DNA of 46,879 nucleotides, from assembly GCA_037131955.1 (NCBI GenBank), contig JBAXQC010000014.1:1-46879 (forward strand). The letters are read 5' to 3'. Source of the stretch: CAIMMJ01 sp037131955. GTDB lineage: Bacteria > Bacteroidota > Bacteroidia > UBA4408. The notes beneath the pieces are model-generated. The model made no database searches. It was given only the letters and a program-made list of their open reading frames with translations, and had not been told where the DNA came from. Made by a program: the position numbers and the translations under genes. Shown piece by piece: positions 25,784 through 34,608 of this stretch; the first letter of the stretch is position 1; each line of letters starts with the position of its first letter.

Positions 25784-25810
25784 AAAAAACCCTACCGTGT
25801 TGGTAGGGTT
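25784..25810 (-). terminator. Rho-independent terminator after tRNA-Gln
   Basis: Perfect 9-bp stem AACCCTACC/GGTAGGGTT with a 5-nt loop, followed by T residues on the minus strand (25784-25789). It starts 4 nt past the tRNA 3' end and separates it from the gene beginning at 25766. Confidence 0.88.
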
Positions 25811-25813
25811 AAG

Positions 25814-25884
25814 TTGCCCGAGCTGGATTCGAACCAACATTGACTGGACCAAAACCAGCTGTCCTGCCATTAGACGATCGGGCA
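25814..25884 (-). tRNA. tRNA-Gln (anticodon TTG)
   Basis: Minus-strand cloverleaf with acceptor TGCCCGA/TCGGGCA and D-arm CGTCTAATGGCAGGACA. The anticodon loop TTTTGGT gives anticodon TTG (Gln). The T-arm is TTGGTTCGAATCCAG-like with discriminator A at 25814. CCA is not encoded. Confidence 0.95.
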
Positions 25885-25901
25885 ATCTTTAAAAAGTTTG
25901 G

Positions 25902-25935
25902 CAAAATTACATCATTTCTTACAATAAAAAACAAA
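25902..25935 (-). promoter_or_regulatory. Bacteroidota-type promoter for tRNA-Gln
   Basis: Minus-strand TTTG (25932-25935), a 22-nt spacer and TAATTTTG (25902-25909). The tRNA starts 17 nt downstream of the -7 box, the same layout as at tRNA-Gly. Confidence 0.55.
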
Positions 25936-26242
25936 ATAGTAAAAAAAGATATTATTTTATTGCCTTAATAGTCAAACATTTGAAAAAACATTGCATTTGT
26001 AAATGTTAAAATGTAAGAGTTAGCTGAAATTTTATGCAGAGTTGAATCAATTTTTCAAGAAAATTTATTCGTTTTTATACTTTTTTAATAGGATAACTCT
26101 TTGCATTGCCTCATTTAAATTATGTTGACTGCTATTGAATTTTAAATTCATATCTGCATAATAATAATACCATCAAAAGTTATAGTTTTATACAAACAGA
26201 GACTCGATTATTTCTATTGTGGCAAATTTTTTTTAAAAATTA

Positions 26243-26272
26243 TTTGTTCAAATATAAAAAAGTGTATCTTCG
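26243..26272 (+). promoter_or_regulatory. Bacteroidota-type promoter for the HU gene
   Basis: TTTG (26243-26246), an 18-nt spacer and TATCTTCG (26265-26272), close to TAnnTTTG. Transcription would start near 26278 and leave a leader of about 50 nt that ends in an A-rich stretch before the ATG. Confidence 0.65.
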
Positions 26273-26326
26273 CAACCCCCAATTTTTAGATTATCAATCA
26301 GTTATATTAACATTAAAATAAAAAAC

Positions 26327-26617
26327 ATGACAAAAGCAGATCTAGTAAATGAAATTTCCGAAAAAACAGGTTTAGAAAAAATGGCCGTTCAAAATACCGT
26401 TGAGGCTTTTATGAAAAGCGTAAGAACAGCTATGACTAAGGGCGATAATGTTTATTTGAGAGGATTTGGGAGTTTTGTGGTAAAAAGAAGAGCCGAAAAA
26501 ACAGGTAGAAATATTTCAAAAAATCAAACAATAATTATTCCTGCTCACAATGTTCCAGCATTTAAGCCTGCAAAAACTTTTGTAGAAAAGGTAAAAAAGA
26601 ATGTTGCTGTAAAGTAA
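26327..26617 (+). CDS. HU family DNA-binding protein
   Basis: A 96-residue nucleoid protein that binds and bends DNA as a dimer. MTKADLVNEISEKTGL at the N-terminus, the LRGFGSFVVKRRAEKTGRN beta-arm base and NVPAFKPAKTF are classic HU/IHF features. The length is normal. It is preceded by a clear promoter and followed after 9 nt by the TPR gene, so it probably leads a transcript reaching the small ribosomal gene at 27484. Confidence 0.95.
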   Translation: MTKADLVNEISEKTGLEKMAVQNTVEAFMKSVRTAMTKGDNVYLRGFGSFVVKRRAEKTGRNISKNQTIIIPAHNVPAFKPAKTFVEKVKKNVAVK

Positions 26618-26626
26618 AAAAAATAG

Positions 26627-27472
26627 ATGGGTTTTTTGAGCAAAGGTCAATGGATTACCTTAACCAGTGTGCTTCTTTTAGGAGTAGTGTTATGGTTTAC
26701 TCCCAAAAAATCTAAAAATTTTACAGAAGAAGAAACTAAAAAACAAACAAATTCAGGAAATTTTTCTTTTGAAAGTTTAAAAGACTCCATCAAGAAAATA
26801 ACTGAGCCAAACGTTCTTTCTCAAATTGTTTTATTTGAGCAAAACTTAAGTAAAAGTTCTAACTCTCAAGGGAGGGTAAGCGCTTTTGATTCTCTTTCTA
26901 CTTTGTGGAAAAATCAAAAACAGTTGGCCTTATCGGGTTGGTATAAAAGCCAATCTGCTCTTCTAAAGAATACTTCAAGTGAATTGGCAAAAGCTGGTGA
27001 ACTATGCTACTCATTGGCAAAGTTCTCTTCTCCTAAAGAACGACCTTTGCTCATGCAGCAAGCAATAGAGTGTTTAGAGAAGTCCTATGCTTTAGATTCT
27101 AATACAGTTTCTGTTAAAGTTGCTTTGGCATCTTGTTACGTAGAAGGTTCAGCAAATCCCATGAAAGGTATAATGATGCTGAGAGACATTGTTCATAAAG
27201 ATTCTAGCAATTTTGAAGCTCAGGTTCAATTGGGTTTGTTTGCTATGCAAAGCGGACAATACGACAAAGCTGTTGACAGGTTTAAAAAATTGCAAAAAAT
27301 TGTGCCTAACAACAATGAAGTTGACTTATATTTAGCACAAGCATATGCCGAGAGTGGAAATAAAAACGATGCAATTAGTGTGCTGAACGAATTTTTAAAG
27401 AAAAGTAAAGACCAAGTAATTAATGCTCAGGTAAACAATTACATTAAACAATTAAAAACAACTAACCAATAA
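26627..27472 (+). CDS. Membrane-anchored tetratricopeptide repeat protein
   Basis: A 281-residue protein with one N-terminal membrane helix (about 9-25, ITLTSVLLLGVVLWF), a charged linker, then helical repeats. Two or three TPR units are visible near 155-275: AIECLEKSYALDSNTVSVKV (split), NFEAQVQLGLFAMQSGQYDK and VDLYLAQAYAESGNKNDAIS. It probably faces the periplasm and scaffolds protein contacts. The position between HU and RNase G genes seems recurrent in Bacteroidota, but its function is not established. Confidence 0.82.
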   Translation: MGFLSKGQWITLTSVLLLGVVLWFTPKKSKNFTEEETKKQTNSGNFSFESLKDSIKKITEPNVLSQIVLFEQNLSKSSNSQGRVSAFDSLSTLWKNQKQLALSGWYKSQSALLKNTSSELAKAGELCYSLAKFSSPKERPLLMQQAIECLEKSYALDSNTVSVKVALASCYVEGSANPMKGIMMLRDIVHKDSSNFEAQVQLGLFAMQSGQYDKAVDRFKKLQKIVPNNNEVDLYLAQAYAESGNKNDAISVLNEFLKKSKDQVINAQVNNYIKQLKTTNQ

Positions 27473-27483
27473 AAAATATTATT

Positions 27484-27576
27484 ATGCCAAGCGGAAAAAA
27501 AAGAAAGCGTCATAAAATCGCTACACACAAAAGAAAAAAACGTCTTAGAAAAAATAGACATAAAAAGAAAAAATAA
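27484..27576 (+). CDS. Very small basic ribosomal protein (AURKAIP1/COX24, mS38-like)
   Basis: A 30-codon gene reading MPSGKKRKRHKIATHKRKK at the N-terminus and ending RHKKKK before TAA. More than half of the residues are Lys or Arg. I recognise it as the Bacteroidota AURKAIP1/COX24-domain protein, related to mitochondrial mS38 and to the tiny bS22 protein of mycobacterial small ribosomal subunits. It lies 11 nt after the TPR gene with an A-rich leader (AAAAAATATTATT) directly before the ATG. It is easily missed by gene finders because of its size. A role in the small subunit, near the decoding centre, is inferred from the relatives. Confidence 0.85.
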   Translation: MPSGKKRKRHKIATHKRKKRLRKNRHKKKK

Positions 27577-27619
27577 ATTTCTTTTTAACAAAGAATTTGT
27601 CTTAAAAACATTTAGTGTT

Positions 27620-27643
27620 CCTCATCTTTTCAAAAAGGTGGGG
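27620..27643 (+). other. Hairpin in the HU-TPR / RNase G intergenic region
   Basis: CCTCATCTT pairs with AAGGTGGGG using two G-U pairs, and the loop is about 6 nt. No T-run follows, so it is not a standard terminator. It sits 44 nt after the small ribosomal gene and 146 nt before rng, in a 213-nt interval, so it could be a processing or leader structure. Confidence 0.3.
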
Positions 27644-27789
27644 TAATGCTATTTATATAAAACATAGATTTTGCAAAAATTAAAGTTTATGTTTGTTTTT
27701 ATATTTACAGTTGGAGATGGTTTATTTTGCCATAATGGCTGAGTTACTGTCTGCAAATAGGTTATAGACAAATTTGCTAAAAAAAATAT

Positions 27790-29346
27790 ATGGCAAATAA
27801 CGATTTAATTATAGATTCTTCGCCATCAGAGGTTGTTATAGCTTTGCTAAACGACAAAAAGTTGGTGGAGCTGAACAGGGACAAAAAAAATGCAGGTTTT
27901 GCGGTTGGTGATATTTATTTAGGTAGAATAAAAAAAGTAATGCCTGGCCTTAACGCTGCCTTTGTAGATGTTGGCTACGAGAAAGATGCTTTTTTACATT
28001 ATTTAGACTTAGGTTTAAACTATAAAAGCTTGCAAGCCTATACAAAATACGTATTGCAAAATGCTAAGTCAAAAACAAACTCAATTTCCTCCATGAAATT
28101 AATGGAGGAAATAGATAAGTCTGGCAAAATAAACGACATTGTTGCCTCCTCGCAGCAGGTGTTGGTGCAAATTGCAAAAGAACCAATATCCAATAAAGGA
28201 CCAAGAATAACAGCAGAACTTTCTTTGGCCGGTAGATACGTAGTTTTGGTTCCTTTTTCGGACAAAGTTTCCATGTCGCAAAAAATTAAGGACGTTCAAG
28301 AGAAAGATAGACTCAGAAAAATAATTCAAGCCATTAGACCAAAAAACTTTGGTGTTATTGTTAGAACTGTTGCAGAGAATAAAGGGGTAGAAGAGTTAGA
28401 AAGCGACTTAAAAGACCTTATTGAAAAATGGAATAAAATGTTTGAAGAACTAAAAATTGCTGTTCCGCCTAAAAAAGTTTTGGGCGAAATGGATAGAACT
28501 TCAACCATGCTTAGAGATTTATTAAATTCTTCTTTCAACAATATTCACGTGAACGATGAAAAGTTATTTGAAGAAATAAAACAGTATCTTACTAATATAT
28601 CTCCGGAGAATGTAAACATTTTAAAACTTTATAAAAATCAAGAACCAATTTTTGATTTTTATGGTGTTGACAGGCAAATAAAAGCCTCATTTGGAAAAAC
28701 TGTGAATATAAAACACGGTGCATATTTAATTATTGAGCACACAGAAGCTATGCATGTGATAGATGTAAATAGCGGTCACAGACAAAAATCGGATTCATCT
28801 CAAGAGGTAAATGCATTAGACGTGAACATGGAAGCTGCTATTGAAGTGGCTAGACAGTTGCGTTTGAGAGACATGGGTGGGATAATAGTGATTGATTTTA
28901 TTGACATGCACTCTGCCGACAATAGAAAACTTCTTTTTGATAAACTCAAAGAAGAAATGAAAACCGATAGAGCAAAGCATACTATTTTGCCGCCAACAAA
29001 ATTTGGTTTGGTTCAAATTACACGTCAAAGAGTAAGGCCGGAAATGAATGTTGTTACCAACGAAAAATGCCCTACTTGTAACGGAACCGGTGAAATTATG
29101 GCCAGTGTTTTAATTGAAGATGAAATTGAAAGCAATTTAAAATACTTGTTAAAAACACAAAAAGAATCGACCATTAATTTAACATTACATCCTTTTTTAG
29201 CAGCTTATTTTACCAAAGGAATTTTCTCCAAACAATTTAAATGGTGGTGGCAATACAAAAAATGGGTAAATGTAAAGGCCGTTAAATCTTATTCTTTTTT
29301 GGAGTACAGGTTTTTTAACGATAAAGACGATGAAATAAGATTGTAA
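27790..29346 (+). CDS. rng: Ribonuclease E/G family endoribonuclease
   Basis: Single-strand-specific, 5'-monophosphate-stimulated endoribonuclease for rRNA maturation and mRNA decay. The 518-residue protein is RNase G-sized, without the long RNase E C-terminal scaffold. The S1 RNA-binding domain spans about 38-130 (GDIYLGRIKKVMPGLNAAFVDVG, split). Catalytic Asp325 (VIDVNSG) and Asp369 (VIDFIDM) are in place, and the zinc-link CPTC is at 427-430. The 213-nt upstream leader is long for this compact genome. A glycosyltransferase gene follows 12 nt downstream. Confidence 0.95.
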   Translation: MANNDLIIDSSPSEVVIALLNDKKLVELNRDKKNAGFAVGDIYLGRIKKVMPGLNAAFVDVGYEKDAFLHYLDLGLNYKSLQAYTKYVLQNAKSKTNSISSMKLMEEIDKSGKINDIVASSQQVLVQIAKEPISNKGPRITAELSLAGRYVVLVPFSDKVSMSQKIKDVQEKDRLRKIIQAIRPKNFGVIVRTVAENKGVEELESDLKDLIEKWNKMFEELKIAVPPKKVLGEMDRTSTMLRDLLNSSFNNIHVNDEKLFEEIKQYLTNISPENVNILKLYKNQEPIFDFYGVDRQIKASFGKTVNIKHGAYLIIEHTEAMHVIDVNSGHRQKSDSSQEVNALDVNMEAAIEVARQLRLRDMGGIIVIDFIDMHSADNRKLLFDKLKEEMKTDRAKHTILPPTKFGLVQITRQRVRPEMNVVTNEKCPTCNGTGEIMASVLIEDEIESNLKYLLKTQKESTINLTLHPFLAAYFTKGIFSKQFKWWWQYKKWVNVKAVKSYSFLEYRFFNDKDDEIRL

Positions 29347-29358
29347 AAAAATTAGAAG

Positions 29359-30537
29359 ATGAAAATTGCATTGATAGAACTTGATTTTCATGTTGATTCT
29401 GTTGATGGAATTTGTAAAATTTTTGAAGGTTCAAATCATGAGCTTCAAATTTTTACTACCGAAAAAAACTTCTCCATATTAAAAAACAGAAGCTACGCTT
29501 CTAAGCACTCGTGGCATTTGCTCACACACAAAAATAAATTAGATTTTTTAATTTCAAATGAATCTAAAATTAATTGTTGTGATGGTGTTTTTATAAATAC
29601 TATCTCTGCAGATTTTGGATGTTTTGCAAAGTTTAATTTTAAAACCACCACAATTCTTAGAATTCATAATGCCTACAAAGTTTTTTCCCCTTGGAATCAT
29701 CTAAAAATTTATCCAACAGCACTTGGAATTTGGAAGGCCATTTCTTATGTTTTTAGAGAAATTATTTGGGATAGATTTTGGTATTACAGACCAATTGTTG
29801 TAGAGAAAATTGATTTTTTTACCTTTCCCGACAAAGCAATTGAAGCTTTTTTATTGACCAATAAAATTATTCCTCCAGAAAAAATTGCACCAGTTTTGCC
29901 TATAAAAGTTTTCGATGAAACTGTGCAGCTAATCGTAAATAAATCTTCAGATATAAACTTTACAATTCCAGGTGGAGTAGACAGAAGACGCAGAGACTAT
30001 TTACCCGTATTAAATGCATTTAAAATTTTATTGCCCAAAACAAATAAAAAAATTTCATTGAGTTTTTTGGGCAAATGCAACACCCAATTTGGTAGAGAAA
30101 TTATTTCGGAATTTAAAAAGTTAAGTAGTGATAATTTTATAGTAAATTCATTTGAGGATTTTGTTCCTCAAGCAGATTTCGATTCCATAATGAACAAAAC
30201 AGATGTTGTAATTTCACCAGTTAATGCAGATGGATTGACGCAAATTTATGGTGAGATTTATGGTAAGACAAAAATAAGTGGAAGCATTACTGATGTAGTT
30301 TTATTTCCTAAACCGCTAATTTTGCCTTCTAGCTATTTGCTAAACGATAATTTAAAAACGATATTCGATTTGTATGATTCTCCGGAAAGCCTCTCAAATT
30401 TGATTCTTAGCTATGCAAACAACAAAAATTTGATAGCAGAAAAAACGAAAATTATTTTTGAAAATCTTAAATTGAATTACGACAAAAAAACAATGCTAAA
30501 CTTATTGGTTGACTTTTACGAGAAACATAAAAAATGA
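29359..30537 (+). CDS. Glycosyltransferase-like protein (GT-B type, tentative)
   Basis: A 392-residue soluble protein with a two-domain layout. The N-terminal Rossmann-like part begins MKIALIELDFHVDSV. The C-terminal part contains INFTIPGGVDRRRRDYLPVL, LSFLGKCNTQFG and NKTDVVISPVNADGLTQIYG. These are arranged like the donor-binding half of a GT-B glycosyltransferase but without the usual EX7E motif. It is overlapped by 4 nt (ATGA) by the FkbM gene and followed by a flippase, supporting a glycan-building role. The linkage and sugar are unknown. Confidence 0.65.
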   Translation: MKIALIELDFHVDSVDGICKIFEGSNHELQIFTTEKNFSILKNRSYASKHSWHLLTHKNKLDFLISNESKINCCDGVFINTISADFGCFAKFNFKTTTILRIHNAYKVFSPWNHLKIYPTALGIWKAISYVFREIIWDRFWYYRPIVVEKIDFFTFPDKAIEAFLLTNKIIPPEKIAPVLPIKVFDETVQLIVNKSSDINFTIPGGVDRRRRDYLPVLNAFKILLPKTNKKISLSFLGKCNTQFGREIISEFKKLSSDNFIVNSFEDFVPQADFDSIMNKTDVVISPVNADGLTQIYGEIYGKTKISGSITDVVLFPKPLILPSSYLLNDNLKTIFDLYDSPESLSNLILSYANNKNLIAEKTKIIFENLKLNYDKKTMLNLLVDFYEKHKK

Positions 30538-31400
30538 AAAGTTTGATAAACAATTTAAAAAACATAAAGGAAAACTTAATACAATTAGTAGATAAATTTT
30601 TCCCAAACTACAGAAGACATACTTTGTTTCCAAAAGAATTTGACTTTTCGAAAACTCCAAAATTCTCTGAGCCCGAAATATATTTTATAAACGAACTAAT
30701 TGAACCGGGGAAAACTGTTGTTGATGTTGGTGCAAACATTGGCAACTATATTCATTGCTTAGATATAAGCCGCAAGCACAAAAGAATTATTGCCTTTGAA
30801 CCCATTCCGCAATTACACACGAGATTACAAGCACTGTTCCCCAAAATAGAAATTTCAAATATTGCACTTTCGAATAGCAAAGGAAAACAAACATTTAAAA
30901 TTCCATTAATCAAAGACAGGCAATACCAAACAAGAGCAAGTTTAGAAACCAATAAAATCGAAGAAAACGAAAGTGGCAGTATTACATTTGACGTTGAAAC
31001 CAACACTCTTGATTTGTTTTTACTCGAAAATAGTATTGATGATTTAGCATTTGTAAAAATAGATGTAGAGGGTCACGAAGATTCTGTTTTGATGGGAGCC
31101 CAAAATGCAATTAAAATGGAAAGACCAGTATTGATGGTAGAAATAGAGCAGCGCCACCATCAAAATAAAAGTTTAAACGAAATTTTTCAGTTGGTTTTGG
31201 CACATAAGTATTGTGGTTATTTTTTTAATCAAAACTCAAACGCACTCCTATCTATTGATGACTTTATGCTGGAAGAACATCAAAATTTTAGCAATTTAAA
31301 AACAGCTAACTATCATAATAATTTTATTTTTGTTCCTCAAGAAAAAGATTTAGGGTTGGAACAAACTAATAAACGTATTAGAAACAAACTTAAAATTTAG
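30534..31400 (+). CDS. FkbM family methyltransferase
   Basis: A 288-residue SAM-dependent methyltransferase. Motif I is VVDVGANIGNY (62-72), the acidic strand IIAFEPIP (85-92), and the FkbM hallmark FVKIDVEGHEDSVLMGA is in the second half. FkbM proteins usually O-methylate sugars in glycans or natural products. The gene is translationally coupled to the glycosyltransferase gene (ATGA overlap) and lies 2 nt before the flippase, so the product probably acts on the glycan being assembled. Confidence 0.88.
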   Translation: MKSLINNLKNIKENLIQLVDKFFPNYRRHTLFPKEFDFSKTPKFSEPEIYFINELIEPGKTVVDVGANIGNYIHCLDISRKHKRIIAFEPIPQLHTRLQALFPKIEISNIALSNSKGKQTFKIPLIKDRQYQTRASLETNKIEENESGSITFDVETNTLDLFLLENSIDDLAFVKIDVEGHEDSVLMGAQNAIKMERPVLMVEIEQRHHQNKSLNEIFQLVLAHKYCGYFFNQNSNALLSIDDFMLEEHQNFSNLKTANYHNNFIFVPQEKDLGLEQTNKRIRNKLKI

Positions 31401-31402
31401 TT

Positions 31403-32878
31403 TTGGGCGAAATAAAAAAACAAGGAATTTCAAATGCAATAATCTCATATATTGGTATTGCAATTGGTTTTATAAATCTACTTGTTCTGCAGCCAATATT
31501 ACTCTCGCCCGAAGAGATTGGTTTAACAAGAATTTTGTTTTCGTTTTCGGCAATTCTTTCAACGCTAATTCCTTTGGGAATGATTAATGTAATCATTCGA
31601 TTTTTTCCGGTATTTGAAAACAAAGAAAAAAGACATTACGGATTTTTTGGCTTTAGCTTGCTGATTCCAAGTATTGGATTTTTGCTAGTTGCTGCTTTGT
31701 TGTTTTTGAGTAAAAATTATTTTGTTTCAAAATACAACAATCAGTCACCATTATTTGCCGAGTATTTTAATTACATTTTTCCACTTTCTTTTTTTCTTGC
31801 CTTTACATCTGTGCTGGGGAGTTACATGGCAGCTTTACTTAAAACATCTTTTGCTTCGTTTGTAAATGATATTGTAACCCGAATTTTAAATGTATTAGTT
31901 TTTTCTATTTATTTTTTAAAATTGATAAATATAGATGCAATGATAAGGCTGTTTGTTGGAATTTACTTTTTGCAAACTTTATCGTTGTTGATTTATATTG
32001 TTGTTATTGACAAACCATCCTTAAAAATTGACTTCACTTATTTTAAAGAAAAAAAGGTTGCTGTAATTATTCAATATGGATTGCTTTTTTCCATAGGTGT
32101 TATGTCATCTATTGGTTTAAGGTATTTAGACTCAGTAATTATAGGAATTTATTTGCCTCTTTCTGCAGTAGGTGTCTATTCTATTTGTGCATTTATACCA
32201 ACGGTTATAGAAGTTCCGTTAAGTGCAATTGAAAAAATATCGAATCCAAAAATTGCTAAAAACTGGGAAATAAATGATTTAAATGAAATTGGGAAGATTT
32301 ATTCTGAATCGGTTAGGTATTTGAGTTTGGCAGGTAGTTTTATCTTTATTATGATTTTTATAAATATTGAGAACTTGTTGAAGCTCTTGCCGATTGATTT
32401 TCATGATTCTTATAATGTTGTGAAAGTAATTGCAATTGGTGCACTGATAAATATTTCTACTGGTATTAATACAAGCATCATATTTTTTTCAAAAAAATAT
32501 AAAATGGGATTGTTGTTTTTAGTTGTACTTTTTATTAGTACAATAATTTTTGATGTTGTTTTAATTCCAAGAATTGGAGTAATTGGTGCGGCTATAGCAA
32601 CTGCTTTGTCTGCTGTGCTGTATAATCTTTTAAAGTATTTTTATGTTAAAATTAAATTTAATTTAAATCCTTTTAATAAAAATATTATCACACTATTAAT
32701 TGTAGTTTTAGTGTGTATAATTGTTGATTTTTTCATTCCTAGCGTCTCCTCAATTATAATTTTGGACATGATTTTTAGAGCTATCATTTCTTCAACAATT
32801 TTTATCTTTTTGGTATTTTATTTTAAATTGTTTGATTTTTCTGAGCTTACTGAGTATTTAAAAAAAACAACAAATTAG
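31403..32878 (+). CDS. Polysaccharide flippase (Wzx/MATE-like, MOP superfamily)
   Basis: A 491-residue integral membrane protein with about 12-14 hydrophobic helices. The N-terminus KKQGISNAIISYIGIAIGFI and the PEEIGLTRILFSF loop are typical of polysaccharide export proteins that flip undecaprenyl-linked oligosaccharides. The start is TTG at 31403-31405, giving MGEIKKQGIS; no ATG fits before the first helix. It is the last gene of the glycosyltransferase-FkbM-flippase set. It converges with the minus-strand FkbM gene with only 3 nt between the stop codons. Confidence 0.88.
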   Translation: MGEIKKQGISNAIISYIGIAIGFINLLVLQPILLSPEEIGLTRILFSFSAILSTLIPLGMINVIIRFFPVFENKEKRHYGFFGFSLLIPSIGFLLVAALLFLSKNYFVSKYNNQSPLFAEYFNYIFPLSFFLAFTSVLGSYMAALLKTSFASFVNDIVTRILNVLVFSIYFLKLINIDAMIRLFVGIYFLQTLSLLIYIVVIDKPSLKIDFTYFKEKKVAVIIQYGLLFSIGVMSSIGLRYLDSVIIGIYLPLSAVGVYSICAFIPTVIEVPLSAIEKISNPKIAKNWEINDLNEIGKIYSESVRYLSLAGSFIFIMIFINIENLLKLLPIDFHDSYNVVKVIAIGALINISTGINTSIIFFSKKYKMGLLFLVVLFISTIIFDVVLIPRIGVIGAAIATALSAVLYNLLKYFYVKIKFNLNPFNKNIITLLIVVLVCIIVDFFIPSVSSIIILDMIFRAIISSTIFIFLVFYFKLFDFSELTEYLKKTTN

Positions 32879-32881
32879 GTA

Positions 32882-33775
32882 CTAAATAATTTTAAAATTT
32901 TTTATCTGAGAGAGTTTATCCGGATGAATAAATAAATAATCTCTTTCGGTGTCTTCATTATTTACAAGAGTATCAACTTTTTTTAATTTGTCTAAGTAAA
33001 TTCGGTAGAATTGGTAATTGTATTTTTTTAAAATTTCTTCAATTTTTAACTCCACTTGATTTGGGAGAACTTCACAAAAAATAATTGGTTTAAAATCTTC
33101 TAACACCATTTGTGAGCCTTCTAAAACAAGATGTTCGCTTGCTTCGGTATCCATTTTTATGAGGTCGATAAACTTTATAGAATTGGTTTTTACATAATCA
33201 TCAAGAGTGATTGTATTTATTTCTATTTCTTGAATATTTCGTCCAGGAAGTAATTCCAAATTAATAGTACCTTCGCCGCTCAGTTGATCCTCAAATTCGC
33301 TAAAATTATCTCTTTTAATAGAATAGAATTTAACTTTTCCTACTTGGTTAGAAAGGCCTACATTTTCCAGCGTTGCATGTTTAATATTATTACTTTCAAT
33401 ATTCATTTTTAAAAATTTGTGAATACTTTGCATGGGTTCAAAACAATAAATTTGAATGTTATTGTTGTATGCACTTGCAGTTAATGAATAGTAGCCGATG
33501 TTAGCACCAATGTCAAAAAAGTTTCTTGATGTTTTTGCAAGCTCTCTAAATACTTTAATGGCATTGTATTCGTACCCTTGAATGCCGTCCCAAAAAATCA
33601 TCTTTGAAAGATAGTTGGTTGGATTTGCATTTATGAATACATTTTTGTTGTTTTCTATATCCAATCGAAAATTTCCGTTGATGGGAACTTTTAAAATACT
33701 GGGTAAAACTTTAGCAAATGGTCTTAATGCAGAAACTACTAATTTATTTACGGCTCTATTGTATATTAATTTCAT
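32882..33775 (-). CDS. FkbM family methyltransferase (second copy)
   Basis: A 297-residue methyltransferase distinct from the one at 30534. Motifs: NFFDIGANIGYYSLTA (85-100), IYCFEPM (109-115) and IDLIKMDTEASEHLVLEGS, where the usual KIDVEGxE is KMDTEASE. It is a single minus-strand gene between two plus-strand glycan operons, divergent from the heptose operon. A TAAATTCG box sits upstream near 33792-33799, but a -33 element is not evident. Likely role: sugar O-methylation in the same surface glycan. Confidence 0.86.
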   Translation of the reverse strand: MKLIYNRAVNKLVVSALRPFAKVLPSILKVPINGNFRLDIENNKNVFINANPTNYLSKMIFWDGIQGYEYNAIKVFRELAKTSRNFFDIGANIGYYSLTASAYNNNIQIYCFEPMQSIHKFLKMNIESNNIKHATLENVGLSNQVGKVKFYSIKRDNFSEFEDQLSGEGTINLELLPGRNIQEIEINTITLDDYVKTNSIKFIDLIKMDTEASEHLVLEGSQMVLEDFKPIIFCEVLPNQVELKIEEILKKYNYQFYRIYLDKLKKVDTLVNNEDTERDYLFIHPDKLSQIKNFKII

Positions 33776-33850
33776 TCATTTAAAAATTTAGCGAATTTAA
33801 TAAAACAACTCCAATGCTATAGCTTAATTAAATAATACATCGTTTTATTC

Positions 33851-33884
33851 TTTGCCAATTACCAATAATTTAATTATAAATTTG
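33851..33884 (+). promoter_or_regulatory. Bacteroidota-type promoter for the heptose operon
   Basis: TTTG (33851-33854), a 22-nt spacer and TAAATTTG (33877-33884). A leader of about 45 nt precedes the first gene at 33937. Confidence 0.55.
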
Positions 33885-33936
33885 CTAAAAATATTTACCT
33901 CTTCACATAAAAATAAGTTTTATTGTTTAATATAAA

Positions 33937-34608
33937 ATGCTAAAAAAAATTAGAAATTGGTTCAATAGACCATTTGGATTTGATGTGGTTTTTGATTACA
34001 TATCCAATAGAAAGTTAAATTATTTGGATGTAGGTTGTGGCTCTCATGCTGCAACCATCGCAAAAAAATTCTTTCCACAAATCAAATATTATGGATTAGA
34101 TTTCGATAGAAACTTTCACAACGACGATTCTGATTTTAAGCTGATGGAAGAATTCTATCAAGTTGATTTAACTAAAATTGAAATGCTTGAGAAAGTTCCC
34201 AAAAACTTTTTTGATTTTTACATTATGTCTCATGTATTAGAACACATAGCAAATGGAGAAGAAGTTTTGTTGGAATTGAAAAATAAATTAAAGGTTAATG
34301 GATTTGCATACATTGAGTTTCCATCGCTACACAGTCATAAACTGCCTCAAATTGGCGAAGGAACTTTAAACTTTCACAAAGATCCAACTCACGTTAGACA
34401 ATACGATTACAAAGAAATTTCAAAGTTATTGAAGGAAAACGGATTTGAAATTTTATCTGCAGGTGTAAGACGAGGATGGAAGAGAATTGTATTTCTTCCG
34501 ATTTATATTCTTCGTTCATTTATTGATGGTAAAGGTTTAAGGTCTGGTCATTTGTATGATATTACGGGGTTTGCGAGTTATGTTTTTGCAAAAAAGATAA
34601 ACGAATGA
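33937..34608 (+). CDS. Class I SAM-dependent methyltransferase (glycan cluster)
   Basis: A 223-residue methyltransferase with motif I NYLDVGCGSHAAT (28-40), an acidic strand end at YYGLDFD, and the FDFYIMSHVLEHIANGEE region typical of Methyltransf_11/23. HKDPTHVRQYDYKEI is shared with bacterial methyltransferases of polysaccharide clusters. It leads the heptose operon and is coupled to hddA by an ATGA overlap, so a methylated heptose or related sugar is a possible product. Confidence 0.84.
   Translation: MLKKIRNWFNRPFGFDVVFDYISNRKLNYLDVGCGSHAATIAKKFFPQIKYYGLDFDRNFHNDDSDFKLMEEFYQVDLTKIEMLEKVPKNFFDFYIMSHVLEHIANGEEVLLELKNKLKVNGFAYIEFPSLHSHKLPQIGEGTLNFHKDPTHVRQYDYKEISKLLKENGFEILSAGVRRGWKRIVFLPIYILRSFIDGKGLRSGHLYDITGFASYVFAKKINE

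Larger units (their letters stand above)
25885..26326 (+). other. Gene-free AT-rich interval with divergent promoters
   Basis: No convincing coding frame is seen in these 442 nt. The left end carries the tRNA-Gln promoter (25902-25935) and the right end the HU promoter (26243-26272). The middle holds a near-perfect palindrome TGAATTTTAAATTCA (26136-26150) and a weak AACATT/AATGTT hairpin near 25990. I see no tRNA- or riboswitch-like fold. Confidence 0.6.
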
